A stretch of DNA of 64,000 bases from Tetradesmus obliquus (Eukaryota > Chlorophyta > Chlorophyceae > Sphaeropleales > Scenedesmaceae). A model generated the notes under the pieces. That model did not search any database and was not told the origin of the DNA. It worked only from the letters and a program-made list of their open reading frames with translations. The stretch lies in the NCBI GenBank assembly GCA_030272155.1, contig CP126196.1:2356001-2420000 (forward strand), written 5' to 3'. Shown here piece by piece: positions 35,319 through 47,793 of this stretch. Numbering within the stretch: the stretch's first letter is position 1; every line of letters starts with the position of its first letter. The position numbers were made by a program, and so were the translations under genes.

Positions 35319-36663
35319 CACTGTTTCTTGCTGCCTCGACGCTCGCCGCCCTTATGCGACCACCGACGTCCTTCAGCAACAGACAATTCTATTATTTGAC
35401 GGAGCAGCGACACCAGCCAGCGCGCCCACACACGCCACAGTTGTTGCTGCCTTCGGTCACGCCGAACTCCTTGCTAGACACGCAAAAGTCTCGAAATTCA
35501 CAGGCTTGATCAGACTGACGAGGTGCAGCTTAATGGAGACGCGACACAGGTATATCGTCATCAATGCATCAATGCAACTGCTCCCAAATAAAAGCACACC
35601 ATGTTGAGATAGCAGTCATTAGCTTAATGATGAGGCGCTGCGATTGACTGCACAACGATGTGTGAGGGTGTCCTCTTCAGGTCTTAGTGTGCCAATGGTC
35701 TCTCATAAAGGCGACGCACGTTGCTGAACTAATTTCCGACTGAAACAACAAGGATAACAGTTGTAATGCTTTGCAGCACAGCTGCATGCTCATTCTGAAA
35801 CTGTGACACCTGCAGCGGCGATCCCCGCCGTGTTGCTGCTTTTGCGTTTGTTTGCCATCAGCAATTACAGCAGTGTTGATGAGGCTGTTCGTTGCCTTTC
35901 TAACTTCACGGCGAACGGTTAACCCCTGTTACACAACCCCCCAAGTAGTGCCAGCATCAGCAGATGCTGAGAGACGCGCACGAAAGTGGTGGTTTTGTGC
36001 TGGTCTGGTATATTCTGAAGGGTGTGAGCGCCAACGGAACGTATGCAGGAAAGTAAGCCGCGTTCACTTTTACCACTCGTAATATCGCCCCAGCATGCAC
36101 CTCACATGCACATTGCCTGTGACTGCCCTGCATTAGTGTTCAAAATCGATGTCTGGTTCCTCTACCAGCCATGATATCATGGTAGTGGCTGCCACCTACA
36201 CAGGTGCAGTGATCAAGAGCAGCACCACAGCAGCAAGACTGTGATGAAAGGCCTACAAGGAGAACAAAAGATGTGTTTATGTTTTCACCAGGTCGTAGCA
36301 CGCACGACGCAGCAGGTTGCGCTTGCCAAGCACAGCACCGTGCCGTGACAACAGCATCATTGACTCTTGGCATTCAGCGAGTTCAACTCATCGGAAGCTG
36401 CAGCTATGGTACTGCTATCACACGAGCATCACCAGCTGTGCACCATGCATGAAGACGCAATTGTCATGCCACGTGTAAGATGGCCTCTGAGCTAGCTGCC
36501 AGTACTACACCAGCGCAGCTTGGCCCCAGGATGCTGCGCATCCCAATGCACTGCATCGGCAACTTCATCAAACACTGGGTAGCTGCGTGGCTGAAGTTTG
36601 GCATCCATCCCAGGGCCTGGCCAAGCATCACATTACTCGGCACCACAATGCTGCCCCTATCCA
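35319..36663. other. Intergenic region between two minus-strand genes
   Basis: 1.35 kb between the membrane-protein start and the TVP38-type stop. The part near 35.3-35.9 kb should contain the membrane-protein promoter. No gene, repeat or RNA is visible. Confidence 0.45.
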
Positions 36664-39354
36664 TCATTGCTGGGTGCGTTTCCCATTGGAGCTGGGCGGC
36701 CCGCTGCCGCCAGCTTCGGGTGCGCTGGTCCCTTCAATGGCTGCAGATGCTGCGCTGCTGATTAGCTTGGTTGCCCAGATGGTGGCGCCTGCCCCAACAA
36801 CTGCAGACAGCATGATTGACGGCATGCATCCCCAAAGATCACCGTGGGTTGAAGCAGGGTATGCCATGCGACTGTGGTTGATGTGCAAGTCTGCAGGCTC
36901 ACAACGAAAACACGCGCACTGACGCATCAACAGCATGACATTGCGAAGGCTGTGATTAGTACATAAACAGCTGCGCACCTGTTCAAGCAAAGCTTGACCA
37001 GGAGACCCCCGATGAACTTCAACAACGAATTCCAAATGGCAAGGTGTACACAGATGCTGCATGCACTAGCGTTGCTGCTGCCGCCTCACCGTAGAGTGCC
37101 AGCTTGACCCCATCGAAGCCGCCTGCTGCGCCAGTGTCTGCTGCATCGGCCGCCACCTTGCCTAGCGAGCCAAGGTACACATACGCAAAGGTGCCTGGTA
37201 GCATGCCTGCCCAGGAGGCAGCCACATACTCGGGAAAGCCGACCTTGGTGATGCCTGCAGGTGCAACCCAGCAAACATGCACGTGTGGTGAAGGCACGCA
37301 CACGCAACCAAACAGCCCTGTGAGCTCTGCATCACAAAGAATGAAGGGCATGCACTGAAGACACAGTGCCTGGCAAGGAGAGACTGTGGCACAACAGCTG
37401 TGCTGTATGTGCTGCTTGTACAGATTGACAGCTGCATCAGATTCAAAGTAGTGTATACAACCAACCAACCAGCCACTCAGAACACGCCATGATATCGAGC
37501 ATGCACATTGCAACAACACCTGGCGCGCCACACAATGCTGTGCACCAGTTTGAACACTTACCTAGGCCGTAGTTCAGCAGACTGAACGGCACCAGAGGTG
37601 ACAGCCGCAGCAGCAGCACCAGCTTTGCTCCGTCTTTGCTGATGTTTTCATACACGGCTTGAAACTTGGGGTAACCTGGCCGGCGCAGAAGGAGCAGCAG
37701 CCGCAACAGAACCCAAGCAGAAGCAGCACGTAAGCACCTGTGCTAGCCTAAAGCCTTCATAAGAGCTTTGCGCTGGCATACCAGCTGGAACTCGTAACAC
37801 AGCTGCAGCCTGCAAAGTCGGAACATCGTTGTGCACAAACCCCATGCTGAGCCTGATATGACACATGCTGGGCCCAGTCCTTTTTCCACAGAAGCAGTGG
37901 CATCGCAGCAATGTCTAGTGTGTGTGACGCCCTGTCAGCAACAACTTGTCTTTCTACAGCCAGTTACCAAGGAATGGTTACAATCCTGCTGGCAGCAAGT
38001 AAGGCACACTCCGCCACCACAGCCCACTGCAGTGTTGGGATCAGCAGCATACTCACTTTGCAGCCTCTCCTCGACTGCTGGGCGCGCAATGTAGCGCGAT
38101 ACAAGGAAAGCTAGGCTGGCACCCAGTGTGGCAGATGCAGAGACTAGCGCAGTCCCCTTCAGCGGCCCTGCACAGCACAGATTCATTTCGATCGAGAGTG
38201 CTCAGGATACTTACATGCTTACATGCCATATGCACATCTCTGTCATCAGATACCAACAGACATCAACCACACTGTCCATCACCAGCTGCTGTTCCTCAGG
38301 TGCAGCAAGCACTAGCGGAAACTTAGGTGACAATGTCTGTAATATTGTGCATGTACAGTGCATTTGTGATGGTGCATCTGCTATTGCTTTGGCGCAGTCA
38401 GACAAATTCCAACCTGCTGATACACCTGGCCGCTCAAGCAGCTGCTGACAGCGACCGCACCACAGCAACAGCGACACCCTGCAGCAGAGTCTGCAGCGAT
38501 CTTAGCGCCTGCAAACACGACACTGCTGCTGCTGGTGCTGCTGCTGCTGCTGGTAAGTAGTAACTTTGGAGCACAGGGCAGCTCACCAAACAGGTATCCT
38601 GCACCCAGCGTCAGCAGCGATGCCGGGAACAGCAGTACTGTTGCCGCAGCATATGCACCAGCATAGATGAGGGGCCCCAAATAGCCTGAAGCTGCGATGA
38701 GATCTTCGAGGTCCTGCAGGCGGTAGTGCAAGCAACATGAGCACACAAACAAAGCGAAGAGGGTGCGTTTTGAGCACTTCATTACAGTGTTCTGAGGTAA
38801 AGTTTGCTGCAGGTGCTGGTTGCAACACCAGCCACATTAGTGTTGTGTTCTTGAGCGCTTACAAGCATCTTGCGCACACAAACTCAAAGCTGCAGGCATA
38901 CTGATCTGTCACCCAGGCAACACCAGCTGCTGGTGATTTGACGGTTGCGTCATACAAGGCTCTGCAGGCACTGCAGCCATAGCTGCCTGCATAATGCTAC
39001 AACGCTTACCTTGACTTTGTCTTTCAGCCCCCCGAACCCGCCAGAAGCAACGAGTACAAGGGCAGCAACAGCAACCAGTCCAGCCAGCAGCGCCACACGC
39101 CCGCTGCTGTTGCTGCTGCTTGCATCTGTTGCGTCAGCCGCTGCTGCAACGCTGCTGTCTTGCTGATCATTGGCTTCCTTTTCACTATTAGGCAGGGCAT
39201 TGAACTGATGGGATGTTGGCATGTGTGATGTAAGCTGCACAGCCAGGTGCCTGCGGTTGTCAGTCCTGTGCTGTCGACCACCACGCATTCGTGGAGAGCA
39301 GCAGCTGTGACGTTTGCAGCCGGCTAGAGCTGATGAGTGGGGAGCACGTAGCAT
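36664..39354 (-). CDS. TVP38/TMEM64 (SNARE-associated/DedA-like) membrane protein, probably plastid
   Basis: A VTT-domain membrane protein; related proteins act in lipid scrambling or membrane trafficking. Exons on the minus strand: 39354-39010, 38713-38587, 38167-38057, 37675-37562, 37254-37090 and 36800-36664. They sum to 999 nt (332 aa), all in phase. Residues 1 to about 60 (MLRAPHSSALAGCKRHSCCS, Arg/Ser/His-rich) look like an organelle transit peptide. A membrane helix spans about 87-105. Family hallmarks are LFPASLLTLGAGYLFG, LLLRLSPLVPFSLLNYGLG and FPEYVAASWAGMLPGTFAYV. The open frame extends upstream to 39690, but the start at 39354 gives the better transit peptide and leaves 433 bp to the divergent IQ gene. 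Confidence 0.88.
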
Positions 39355-39787
39355 CTCAGGCGAGTAAAGCAAGCTACGGTGAGCACTTTGAATAGCGTTG
39401 ATCTGCCACAGCCAGGTCACTGCAACGTAGTTGGCAAAAAAACATACGAGGAAGACAACAAGTAGAACTTTGCTTCTAGCAGCCGTAACAACCTCAAAGG
39501 GGTGGACACTTAACATGGTAGTGGTTGGCAAGAGCCCTAGGCGCAAAATCGCGATTGTAGCTTCGCTAGTGTCGAAAGTGCAAAGAGGAAGCACGTAAGA
39601 TTTAAACGTTCTGTAATAACATTGGTATTCAGCCGTATGCCTGCGTACGTGTGATCGTTCACGCAGCTTATTTTCCTGCTGTGCCATCATCAGTCAACAC
39701 ACATTATTGTCTTCTGGTCCCTGATACAACGGTCTAGATATTCAAAGAAAGTAACAATAGTCTAGTGAGAGTCACACTCCAAGTGTC
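39355..39787. promoter_or_regulatory. Divergent promoter region, TVP38-type (-) and IQ protein (+)
   Basis: 433 bp between two divergent starts. A minus-strand open frame continues through most of it (to 39690), so part may be 5' coding sequence of the TVP38-type gene if an upstream ATG is used. Confidence 0.45.
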
Positions 39788-42636
39788 ATGGCAGACTTGG
39801 AGCAAGGCAGTGCTTCCCACCAGCATGAAGCAGCAGCAGTCATTCAGAAGCACTTCCGGCGCTACCAAGCACAAAAACGCTACAAGCAGCAGCAGTCAGC
39901 AGCAAGCACAATACAACAGCATGCTTCAAGGTTTTTGGCTCGCCGCCAGGTGGGACATGCCTATGAGTGGGCCGGAAACCAACCTCATCAGTCATGCCAA
40001 TCAGCTGGCTCAGGGCCACTTGTCTGCATCAGCATGCGCCCGTACTCCAGCAAAGCACGTATTGACATATGCTAAAGGCCATGCTAACCATTCTTGAAGC
40101 AGGAATCTGTATTGATCCTGTAAGCAACCTGTATGTCCTGCAGGCAGCAAGGGATAATGAGCAGGAGCAGCGGGCTGCCAGGTTCCAGGCTGTCATGTCC
40201 CGGCACCATGAACGCATCCAGGTGCGCCGCAGAATTGACGCGTCACAGCTATCAAGACAAAGTTTATGAGCTGATTCATGCATTCCATTTTTTCAAGCAC
40301 CCTATCTTTCTGCAAATTCCATCTTCGATGCATGGGCAGTGGGGCGACAGCACCGCTACAGTGCTCTGTGTCAGTTTCCTGCAAGGTTGCCTGGACAACA
40401 AGAGCCACACCACCGCTGCAGTTTTGCACTGTACAAGCAGCAGTCCAACAGCCCTGCACACTGCAGTCCACTGCCACCAGCAAAACTGCACCAACTCCTG
40501 CTGAACACCCTGCAACAACATATCCAACCCCGCTGCAGCAACTAGAGCTTGAGAAGCGCGCCATCAAGCAACTGGGCGCTGGCGAGCTGGAGGCATGGCA
40601 GGCGCGGCGCGAGGCTGCAGCAACAACCATCCAGGCGCACTGGCGGGGCAGCAGGCAGCGGCAGCAGCTCAAGCTCAGCCACCCAGCACTGGTGAGCTGG
40701 CCCTGCGGGGTCCAGCAGCAGCAATGACAGGCGCTTGAGGCAGAGAAGCAGCAACCGCGCCTGCAGAGATCTTCGCACACCAAAGCGAAATGGCGATGCA
40801 CACAAGCAATTCCTCAGCTGCGCAATAGCTCTGCTGGCGGAACAGCCCACTGTGGTCAGCGTCCTGCAAGCAGGGCGTGCGATGACTGGACCTCACGTGC
40901 ACAAGTACTTGCACACGCATCCAGTGCTGGCTGGGCTTAATAGAGGTGTTCCAGCAAGCTACCTGGTGGTGATTAATAGAGGCAGGCCGCATGTTTAGAC
41001 GTGTTGCAGCAGGTTGCAAGGAGAATATGCTGTTCTCAATATCTTGTTTGTGTGCTGCATGCAGGCTACGCTGCGGCCAGTGGCTTGCAGCTCCCCGCAG
41101 CCAGCTGACGAGCCCAGCTGCAGCACCAGGCCCATCAGCAGCAAGGTTCCCTCAAACCACCCCCTGCTGCACTCAGTCACAGCAGCAGGCGTCACAGGCC
41201 TGCATGCAGAGCCCTCAACTGCGTCGGTTGCTGCCTGGCCCGCGCACAGGGCAGGCCTTGAACAGCAGCCCAGCAGCGCCAGCGTATGCAGCGGGGTGGG
41301 CTACAGCAGCAGGGCAGCAGCCATGCATGGTGCGCTGCGTGGCGAGGCCGGCAGCTGCCTGTCAGCAGAAGCAAGCCGGCTGTCTGCTGTGGGTGCTGCA
41401 GCGCAGCAGCCTGCGGACGCCCCTAGGCGCACTGCAGCACTGCCTGCAGCACGGCGCATGGTGCTGGAGCGGCAGGTAGGCTGGCAAGGCTGGCGCTAGC
41501 ATGTACCGTGCTGGGTTGTGGCTGTGGCGCTGTGCGTGTTGTGATATCAGGTGGGAAGAGTGTGTAGGCCACAATGTATTTCCTGGCCGATGCAGCGTTG
41601 TGCAGACTCCAGACATCAGCTTGAGCCAAAGCCAACATGAGCAGGTGACAGCTGCTGTGTTGCACAGCAGCGCTCAATGAGCATGCTGCTGACGCCTGCT
41701 CCACTGCACTGCAGGTGCAGCTGTGCACCGATGCTTTCAAGGCAGCGCCTAACGCGCTAGCAGCAGCACGTGCAACGCAGCAAAAGTCTGACCAGCGGCT
41801 GGTGCACCTGCTGGAGCAGCACACAGCAGCAGCTGCAGAGCGGCTCAAAGCAGCACAGCGGCGGCAGAAGCTGCTGCAGGATGCGGTGAGCCTGCTGAGC
41901 CGATGATGAGGTTTCTTGCACAGTGTTGAGCATTGTTTTATGCACAAACATCATGCTGTAGAGGCACACACTTGATGTCTGCTCTCGCATGGCTGTTGCG
42001 CAAATAGACTGGCCGCCAATGTCCAAGAAATCGGCTGCTGCGCGTGCACATGTGGTTCTTGGGTTGCGCGGCATCTCAATCATGCGCAAGACAATGCTGC
42101 ACAGCTGGTGACTCAGTGCTGCGCTGCCTCTCTTCCAACGCCTGCAGGAAGCGCTGCACAGTCAACTGCAACAGCTGCCTCAGCTGTCGCAGCTGCCTGA
42201 CAACGTGACCGGCGCACACTTTGCTTTGCCAGGTGCTGGCGGCGCACGCGCGCAGCGGTCGCGGCAGGCACATGCACTGGCACTTGCAGAAGCAAAAGTG
42301 GGCAGCAAGTGGTGGCTGCCCCTCAAAGCCTTGAACCAGCAGCTACGGGACGCAGCAGCGGCAGCCGAACAGGATGCTGGCAGTACCAGCGGTAGTGCAA
42401 GCAAAGCAACTGCTGGCGCCTTGTGGGGTGCAGCTGGCAGCACTGGCCTGCTGCAGCAGGACTGGCAGCAGCAGGAGCTGATGTGGAAGGACAGCTGGCA
42501 GAGGATCAGGGAGGAGGAGCAGCAGCGGCCGGGCTTGCAGGAACTGATGCAGCAGGATCAAGCGCTGCGGCCTCATGCGGTTATTGAGCAGGAGCTGAGC
42601 AGTGAGAGCAGCTGGCATGCAGCAAGTATGCAGTGA
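39788..42636 (+). CDS. IQ-motif (calmodulin-binding) protein
   Basis: Exons: 39788-39949, 40144-40221, 40539-40691, 41065-41475, 41715-41885 and 42148-42636. They sum to 1464 nt (487 aa), and every exon is a multiple of three in phase 0. IQ motifs occur at about residue 19 (AAVIQKHFRRYQAQKRY), about 42 (STIQQHASRFLARR) and about 110 (TTIQAHWRGSRQRQQ), so calmodulin binding is likely. Most of the rest is predicted helical and Ala/Gln/Arg-rich, with coiled-coil character (LVHLLEQHTAAAAERLKAAQ). It has a WWLPLKALNQQLRDA segment and an acidic, Gln-rich tail. The layout resembles ciliary/centrosomal IQ proteins such as IQCB1, but I cannot assign an orthologue. Confidence 0.78.
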
Positions 42637-43374
42637 GCGCAGTAACTAGCTCGATCCGGAACTGCTGCCTGATGCCGACATTCAGCCACCATATGTGTCA
42701 AGCGTTCAGTAAATCAAGCTAATTTTGCTTTGTCAGCTGGCTTGAATATGTTTCCAGGCATCAGAGTGGAAGGGCCGGCTGACACAACTTGTGGCGGGCG
42801 CTGTGTCGCCCCTAGTTCCTTCCTGCCGCACAATGTATGGTTCATTATCCTCAATAATTTTAGGGCGAGCGTTACTGCGCATTTTTTGTGTTCAAATTTG
42901 TTACCACTGTGTTGAACATTGACAAGTGCGCCTTCACAGCACATGGAAAGACTATCAACGCTGCCATCAGGTTGCCTTCCTGCCAGGATGGCAGTGCCTG
43001 CTAGCATGCCGCATGCTGCAAGTGCAAAGGCAGTACAGAGCAGTACACAAGGAGCACGCTGATGTGCCGCGCTCACACATTACATTTTCCAAAGATAGTG
43101 ACCCGCAGAGTCTGCACGACACCGAGTTCGTGCCCACTGCTTCCAGGTGGTAGGTTTGAGATTGGTATGCCAGCTCATGCAGTGCCAGGGTGTCAGCCCT
43201 GTCAACGGGCGCATATATATGCAGCAACATCAACAACGTGCGCATTCATCTGAATAATGTACTGTACATGATAACACCGCTTGCATTTACCACTGTCGTT
43301 GCAACATCCGGGCATTTTCCGAGACCGACTTTCAACATCCTCCAGCCCTGATCGCAGCCCTTAATCGTATTTGA
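42637..43374. other. Intergenic region between the IQ and hemerythrin genes
   Basis: 738 bp with no supported gene. It holds the 3' end of the IQ gene and the promoter of the hemerythrin gene. Confidence 0.5.
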
Positions 43375-44685
43375 ATGGAAGCTGTAGCTCAAGACAACGA
43401 GATCAGGTCTGGCGAGAAGCAGGAGCAGCAGGTGGAGGCAGCACCTGCAGGTGTAGACGAGGCAGAAGGAGACGAGGACTTCGAAGAGGCCAAGGAAGAG
43501 CCGGAGGGCTATGTGCCTCCTGCAGATGAGGTGAGCGCATTACTTTGGTAGTGCTGCTTGCAAATTGAGGCCCATTGCCTGCTGTTGGCCTTGCTTATGC
43601 AGAGCAGCACCTGCTTGACGCTGCTGCTGGCAGCACGAGCGCAGACTACTCTGTTCACTGCGCGACTGCTGACTCCACACTGAAAGCAGTCATGAATTAT
43701 AATTTTTCATGGACCTAAACTCACAGCAAGCTACAGCAGTGCACTTGCTGTCCAGCTCTGCATGCATACACTCACCTACACTGTTTCATATCCTTGCTTT
43801 TCTGCAGGACACCACAAGCATCATGTCCATTGTCCCCAATGACCACGACAGGTGAGCAACGAACTGCTTGCAGAAAAAAAATGATCAGCTGTTCAATGAA
43901 ATCGATGTGAGTTGCCATCATTTCCTGCAAGAGAGCGCCCATGCTGTATCTTGACTGGCATGGAACTCCTGCTTGCAGCAACTCACTGCCTGCTAGGGTG
44001 CCACTGCTTCGAAGGGCACACATCAATGTTAATGCAGAGCGGAGCTATGCCAAAACACCCCACGCCACCCCGCATTGCTGGGCCAGCTCCCCATGCCTCT
44101 CGCATTGCACTGCTGCACACGTCCTGCCCTGCAGGATCAAGGGCCTGTACCGCCGCTACAAGGGCCCCACAGACACCCCCCTTGCAAAACAATGGACAAA
44201 TAGCATGCGATTGTGCTGCACAAGGCTAGATGACAAAGGCTATCATGCCGAACTGCTGTGCTGCCCTTGCAGGATCAAGGGCCTGTACCGCCGCTACAAA
44301 GACCCCACAGACACGCCCCACCAGCGCCAGCTGCTGGCACTGCAGCTGCTGAGGGAGCTGGCTGTGCACTGCGCTGCTGAGGAGGCCGTGCTGTACCCTG
44401 CTGTGGCTGAGGCCGTGGAGCAGCACATGAGCGAGCATGCGGTGAGCAGGGCTATGCAAAAGTGCACCTTTAATGGCTGCTCAGTGTTGAGGGGAGCTGG
44501 CTGTGCACTGCGTTGCTGAGGAAGCCGTGCTGTACCCTGCTGTGGCCGAGGCTGTGGAGCAGCACATGAGCGAGCATGCGGTGAGCAGTGTGCAACATAT
44601 CTTGAAGTGTGCGCTGGGGCGCTGGCATGTGCAGCGGCACAAGTGATTCTGTACACATGCCTGCTGCCGCCGCTGCTGCTGCCGC

Positions 44686-44742
<57 letters not shown>

Positions 44743-46227
44743 ATTGCATGCATGTTGACGAGCACGACTTGCTGAAGCTGTTCTCTGCTGACATGTGCGC
44801 TGCTGCTGCATGTAACTTGCGTGAGGTTGACGAGCGCGACTCTCAGCAGCTGTTCTCTGCTGACCTGTGCGCTGCTGCTGCTGCCGCTGCATGCGTGCAG
44901 GTTGATGAGCACGACTCGCTGAAGCTGTTCTCTGCTGACCTGGAGGGCATGACCTTTGGCGACCAGGCCTATGAGGACAAGATGCACCAGCTGATGGAGG
45001 TGAGGGGCGTTGTTTTGGTTGACATCATGTAACATGATTGGTGTTGTCTTTTGTGTGACGGCGTACTATGCTGCATTTGATTGGGAACTGGGTGTTTGAT
45101 GAGGTTGTGACCCACCTTCAGAGCTCCTGAAATGCTGTGCAGATGTTCTTGCGGCACAACCACGAGGAGGAGCAAGTGAACCATTTACATGCGTTGTGCG
45201 GGCAGCCCCTTATACATCTGAAACTCCAGCTTCCTTCACTGCTTGCCTGTTTGCTGCGGCTGTTTTTGCAAACGTTCCTGGAGCACATACACCAGGAGGA
45301 GCATGCTCATGGGTTCACATGCATTGGGCAGCCCGCTACACAAGTAGTTGCAAGCAGTACTCACCTGACGCGCTGCACTGCTTGTGTGTTTTCAATAACT
45401 CACTGCGCAGACGTTTCTGGAGCACATGATGCTGCACGCACTTCAACATTGGCGCTGTGCGGCTCACCTGTTTTGTTGTGGCTGTGCCTGCAGACGTTCC
45501 TGGAGCACATCCATGAGGAGGAGCACACGAATGCATTCACATGAATTGTGCAGGCAGCCCCTGGCATCATAATGAAACTTGTTCCTGCGCTCCGTGCCTG
45601 TTTGCTGCGGCTGTGCCTGCAGACGTTCCTGGAGCACATCCATGAGGAGGAGCACGTGATGCTGCCCGCGCTGCGTGACGAGCTGGAGGAGGCGCAGCTC
45701 AGGGACCTGGGGCGGCGCTTCGAGGCGGCCAAGCAGCACATGCCAACAAGGTGAGAGCATAACAGCAGTCGTAAGTCAAGAAAGATGACGATCGTTCAAG
45801 TGTGATGAGCTGAATGAGGCGTGGCTGAGGGACCTGGGGGTCCGTTTTGAGGCAGCCAAGCAGCCAATGCCCACACGGTGAGAACAAAGGACAACAAAGT
45901 AACATAATCAGCAAGGACTGATGACAACCAATGAGTACTCGAGTTTCGGCAGTTGGCCTGGCTGGTGTGAACTTGCAAGTAAAGAGCAGTTGCTGCTTTG
46001 CTACTTTTTGCCAGATGCCTGCGGGGCACCGCTGAGCCCTGGGCATATAAGCCACGTGTACTGTCATGTATATGTTATGCTGCAGGGCCCACCCTGATGT
46101 GAAGCACACCAGCCATGTCGATGACGCAACGGTGCTGCGGGACGCCGCGAAGGATGCTGCGCAGTTCAACGGCACGCCACCAGCCATTGGCAGCCCCAGC
46201 ACTGAGGTGCTCAGGGAGGAGCAGTGA
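43375..46227 (+). CDS. Hemerythrin HHE-domain protein
   Basis: A four-helix-bundle protein expected to bind a di-iron site; relatives sense or carry oxygen or handle iron. Exons: 43375-43530, 43808-43851, 44273-44441, 44901-44999, 45623-45750 and 46086-46227. They sum to 738 nt (245 aa), all in phase. An acidic N-terminus of about 60 residues (EGDEDFEEAKEEPEGYVPP) precedes the domain. Likely iron ligands lie in NDHDRIKGLYRRYKDPTD, VHCAAEEAVLYP (HxxxE), VDEHDSLKLF and FLEHIHEEEHVMLPAL (HxxxE). The tail continues as LRDLGRRFEAAKQHMPTRAH and ends TEVLREEQ. No targeting peptide is obvious. Introns contain about nine echoes of exons 3, 4 and 5, the densest set in the window. Confidence 0.91.
44135..44588 (+). 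repeat. Echoes of both edges of hemerythrin exon 3
   Basis: About 44135-44180 repeats the exon start (after a CAG acceptor) coding RIKGLYRRYKxPTDTP. About 44488-44588 repeats the exon end coding ELAVHCAxEEAVLYPAVAEA to HMSEHAV, followed by an intact GTGAGC donor. The real exon 44273-44441 lies between them. Confidence 0.9.
44692..44880 (+). repeat. (CTG)n run and two echoes of the hemerythrin exon 4 start
   Basis: A CTG run (about 44692-44742) precedes copies at 44754 and 44826 of the exon 4 start coding VDEHDSLKLFSADL; these read VDEHDLLKLFSADM and VDERDSQQLFSADL. The true exon starts at 44901 after another CTG-rich stretch. Confidence 0.88.
45143..45535 (+). repeat. Four echoes of the hemerythrin exon 5 start
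   Basis: Copies begin at 45143, 45272, 45411 and 45494, the first, third and fourth after a CAG. They read MFLRHNHEEEQVN, TFLEHIHQEEHAH, TFLEHMMLH and TFLEHIHEEEHTN. The functional exon starts at 45623 (TFLEHIHEEEHVML). Spacers coding LLACLLRLxLQ-like sequence are shared between copies. Confidence 0.88.
45818..45884 (+). repeat. Echo of the hemerythrin exon 5 end
   Basis: This repeats the exon end coding LRDLGRRFEAAKQHMPTR with the donor GTGAGA. It lies in the intron before exon 46086. Confidence 0.85.
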
Positions 46228-47793
46228 GCAGCACAGGGAGCTGCTGCAACTGCGCTGAGCACCTAGCAGCAAGCCTTGGACCAGCCTCAGCAGCACAGAG
46301 GTGCTGAGGGGAGAGCACTGCGCAGGTGCAGCTACGCTGAGCAGGCTTGTGCAGCCTGTTTGGGGGCCAGTGCAGTGAGGTTGGGTGTGTCAAAAGCTGC
46401 AGCTGCGGGAAGTGCCAGGTAGAAGGTGCGCAGCAGTCAGTTGGCCGCAGGAGTTTGGTGTTGATTCGCAACAGCAACACCTGCACGAGGCTGTGGCTCC
46501 ACCATGTACGAGTTGGTGCGTTTGTGGATGGGAATGAGCGATTGCGCGACAGCATCAGGCAGGTGTGCAAGGCTGCTGCTGGTATGGCTGCGTGATGTGC
46601 AGGGTGGACTGCGTCATACTCTTTGTGTGGCTGTGGCATGTTTTGCAGTAGTGCTACAGATTAGGATCAATTCTTCTTGCAAAAGATGGGAGAATGGGAG
46701 AAGCAGCTCAGTCAGCACACAAATGGGTTAGTATCAAGTGCAGCTCTTCTTTTCTTTTTCTGGTATGAAGGGGAATGCCTGCCTATGTAGATGGTGGATT
46801 CGCAGGGTCGGATGAGTCTGCCCCGTTCCTCTGTGATGGGCGTCCCCGCCGTTGAGATAGTTGTTTGTGCTGTGTTTCACAGCAGAATCCAACATTTGGT
46901 CAACGTTTACATATCCTCACCGTGCCCCTAGATTGGCACATGCAAGTGCAGCTACTGGCACGGAGGTTGGATAGTTGCAAATTCTCAATAGTTTATCCGA
47001 GTCGGCATGAGCCTGGGTGCAAGTTGCGCCATTCCCCCTTTCACAGGTGTGTGCTGAGTATTTTTTGAATTATGTCTGATCATACTGTTGCTGACTGTTT
47101 CAAACAGCCAGGAGTCCTGTCTGCAACATGTTGGAACATAGCATTCTACATGTCTACCGTGTACCATGGACACGTTCTCTGTGGTGCTGCTTCAAGCACT
47201 GCAAGTTGTACATTGAAAACCATGTAACCATAAGAATGAACGATGCGCCGTGTTACACGCAGCGCAAGAAGGAGGCATTGCCTGGCATTGCTGGACTCCA
47301 TAAGATGCCAGCATTTCTGCAAAAGTTGAGTTGCAAAGTTTGACTGGGTTAAAGCTTCTCCACTAACAGCATAACAGCGCCGGGTCGAACGCTTGCATGT
47401 GAAAAGCAACTCTCTGCCAACAGCATCATCATCATGTTATCATCATCATCTGCCTACAGCATGACGTCTGGTGCAACTTCCAACCAGCGCCGCTAGCACC
47501 TGGGCCTGCCCTAGCGCATCACTGGCTGCTGTGCAGTACTCTCAGCAGGTTGCCCCTCTCAATTGTTGATTGCTGCTCTCCCGCTGCTGCTTGAAGCACC
47601 GGAGTACGGCTGAACTTGGCAGCCAGGCGCGGCTCACAGCTGCTGCTCACCAGTGCCTGCTCTCCTGCAAGACGCGTAGACCAGGCTGCTGCTGCTGCTG
47701 CTGCTGTGCTCTGCTTCTTCTTCTGCTCTGCTTTGTCACTGCTGCGTTGTGTCCCGCGTGCCAAAACATCGGTGGTTTAGCTCAGCTCTTGGC
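46228..47793. other. Region between convergent genes (hemerythrin + and TFIIS-N -)
   Basis: 1.57 kb with no recognised gene. A minus-strand frame at 47764-47519 (Lys/Gln/Ala-rich) follows the TFIIS-N stop and is probably 3' UTR. There is a small ATC/CAT-rich stretch near 47420-47450. Confidence 0.45.

Noticed and set aside
44294-45035. Minus-strand Ser/Gln-rich frames across the hemerythrin introns
   Set aside because: They come from the CTG run and antisense echoes; the plus-strand hemerythrin exons explain the region.
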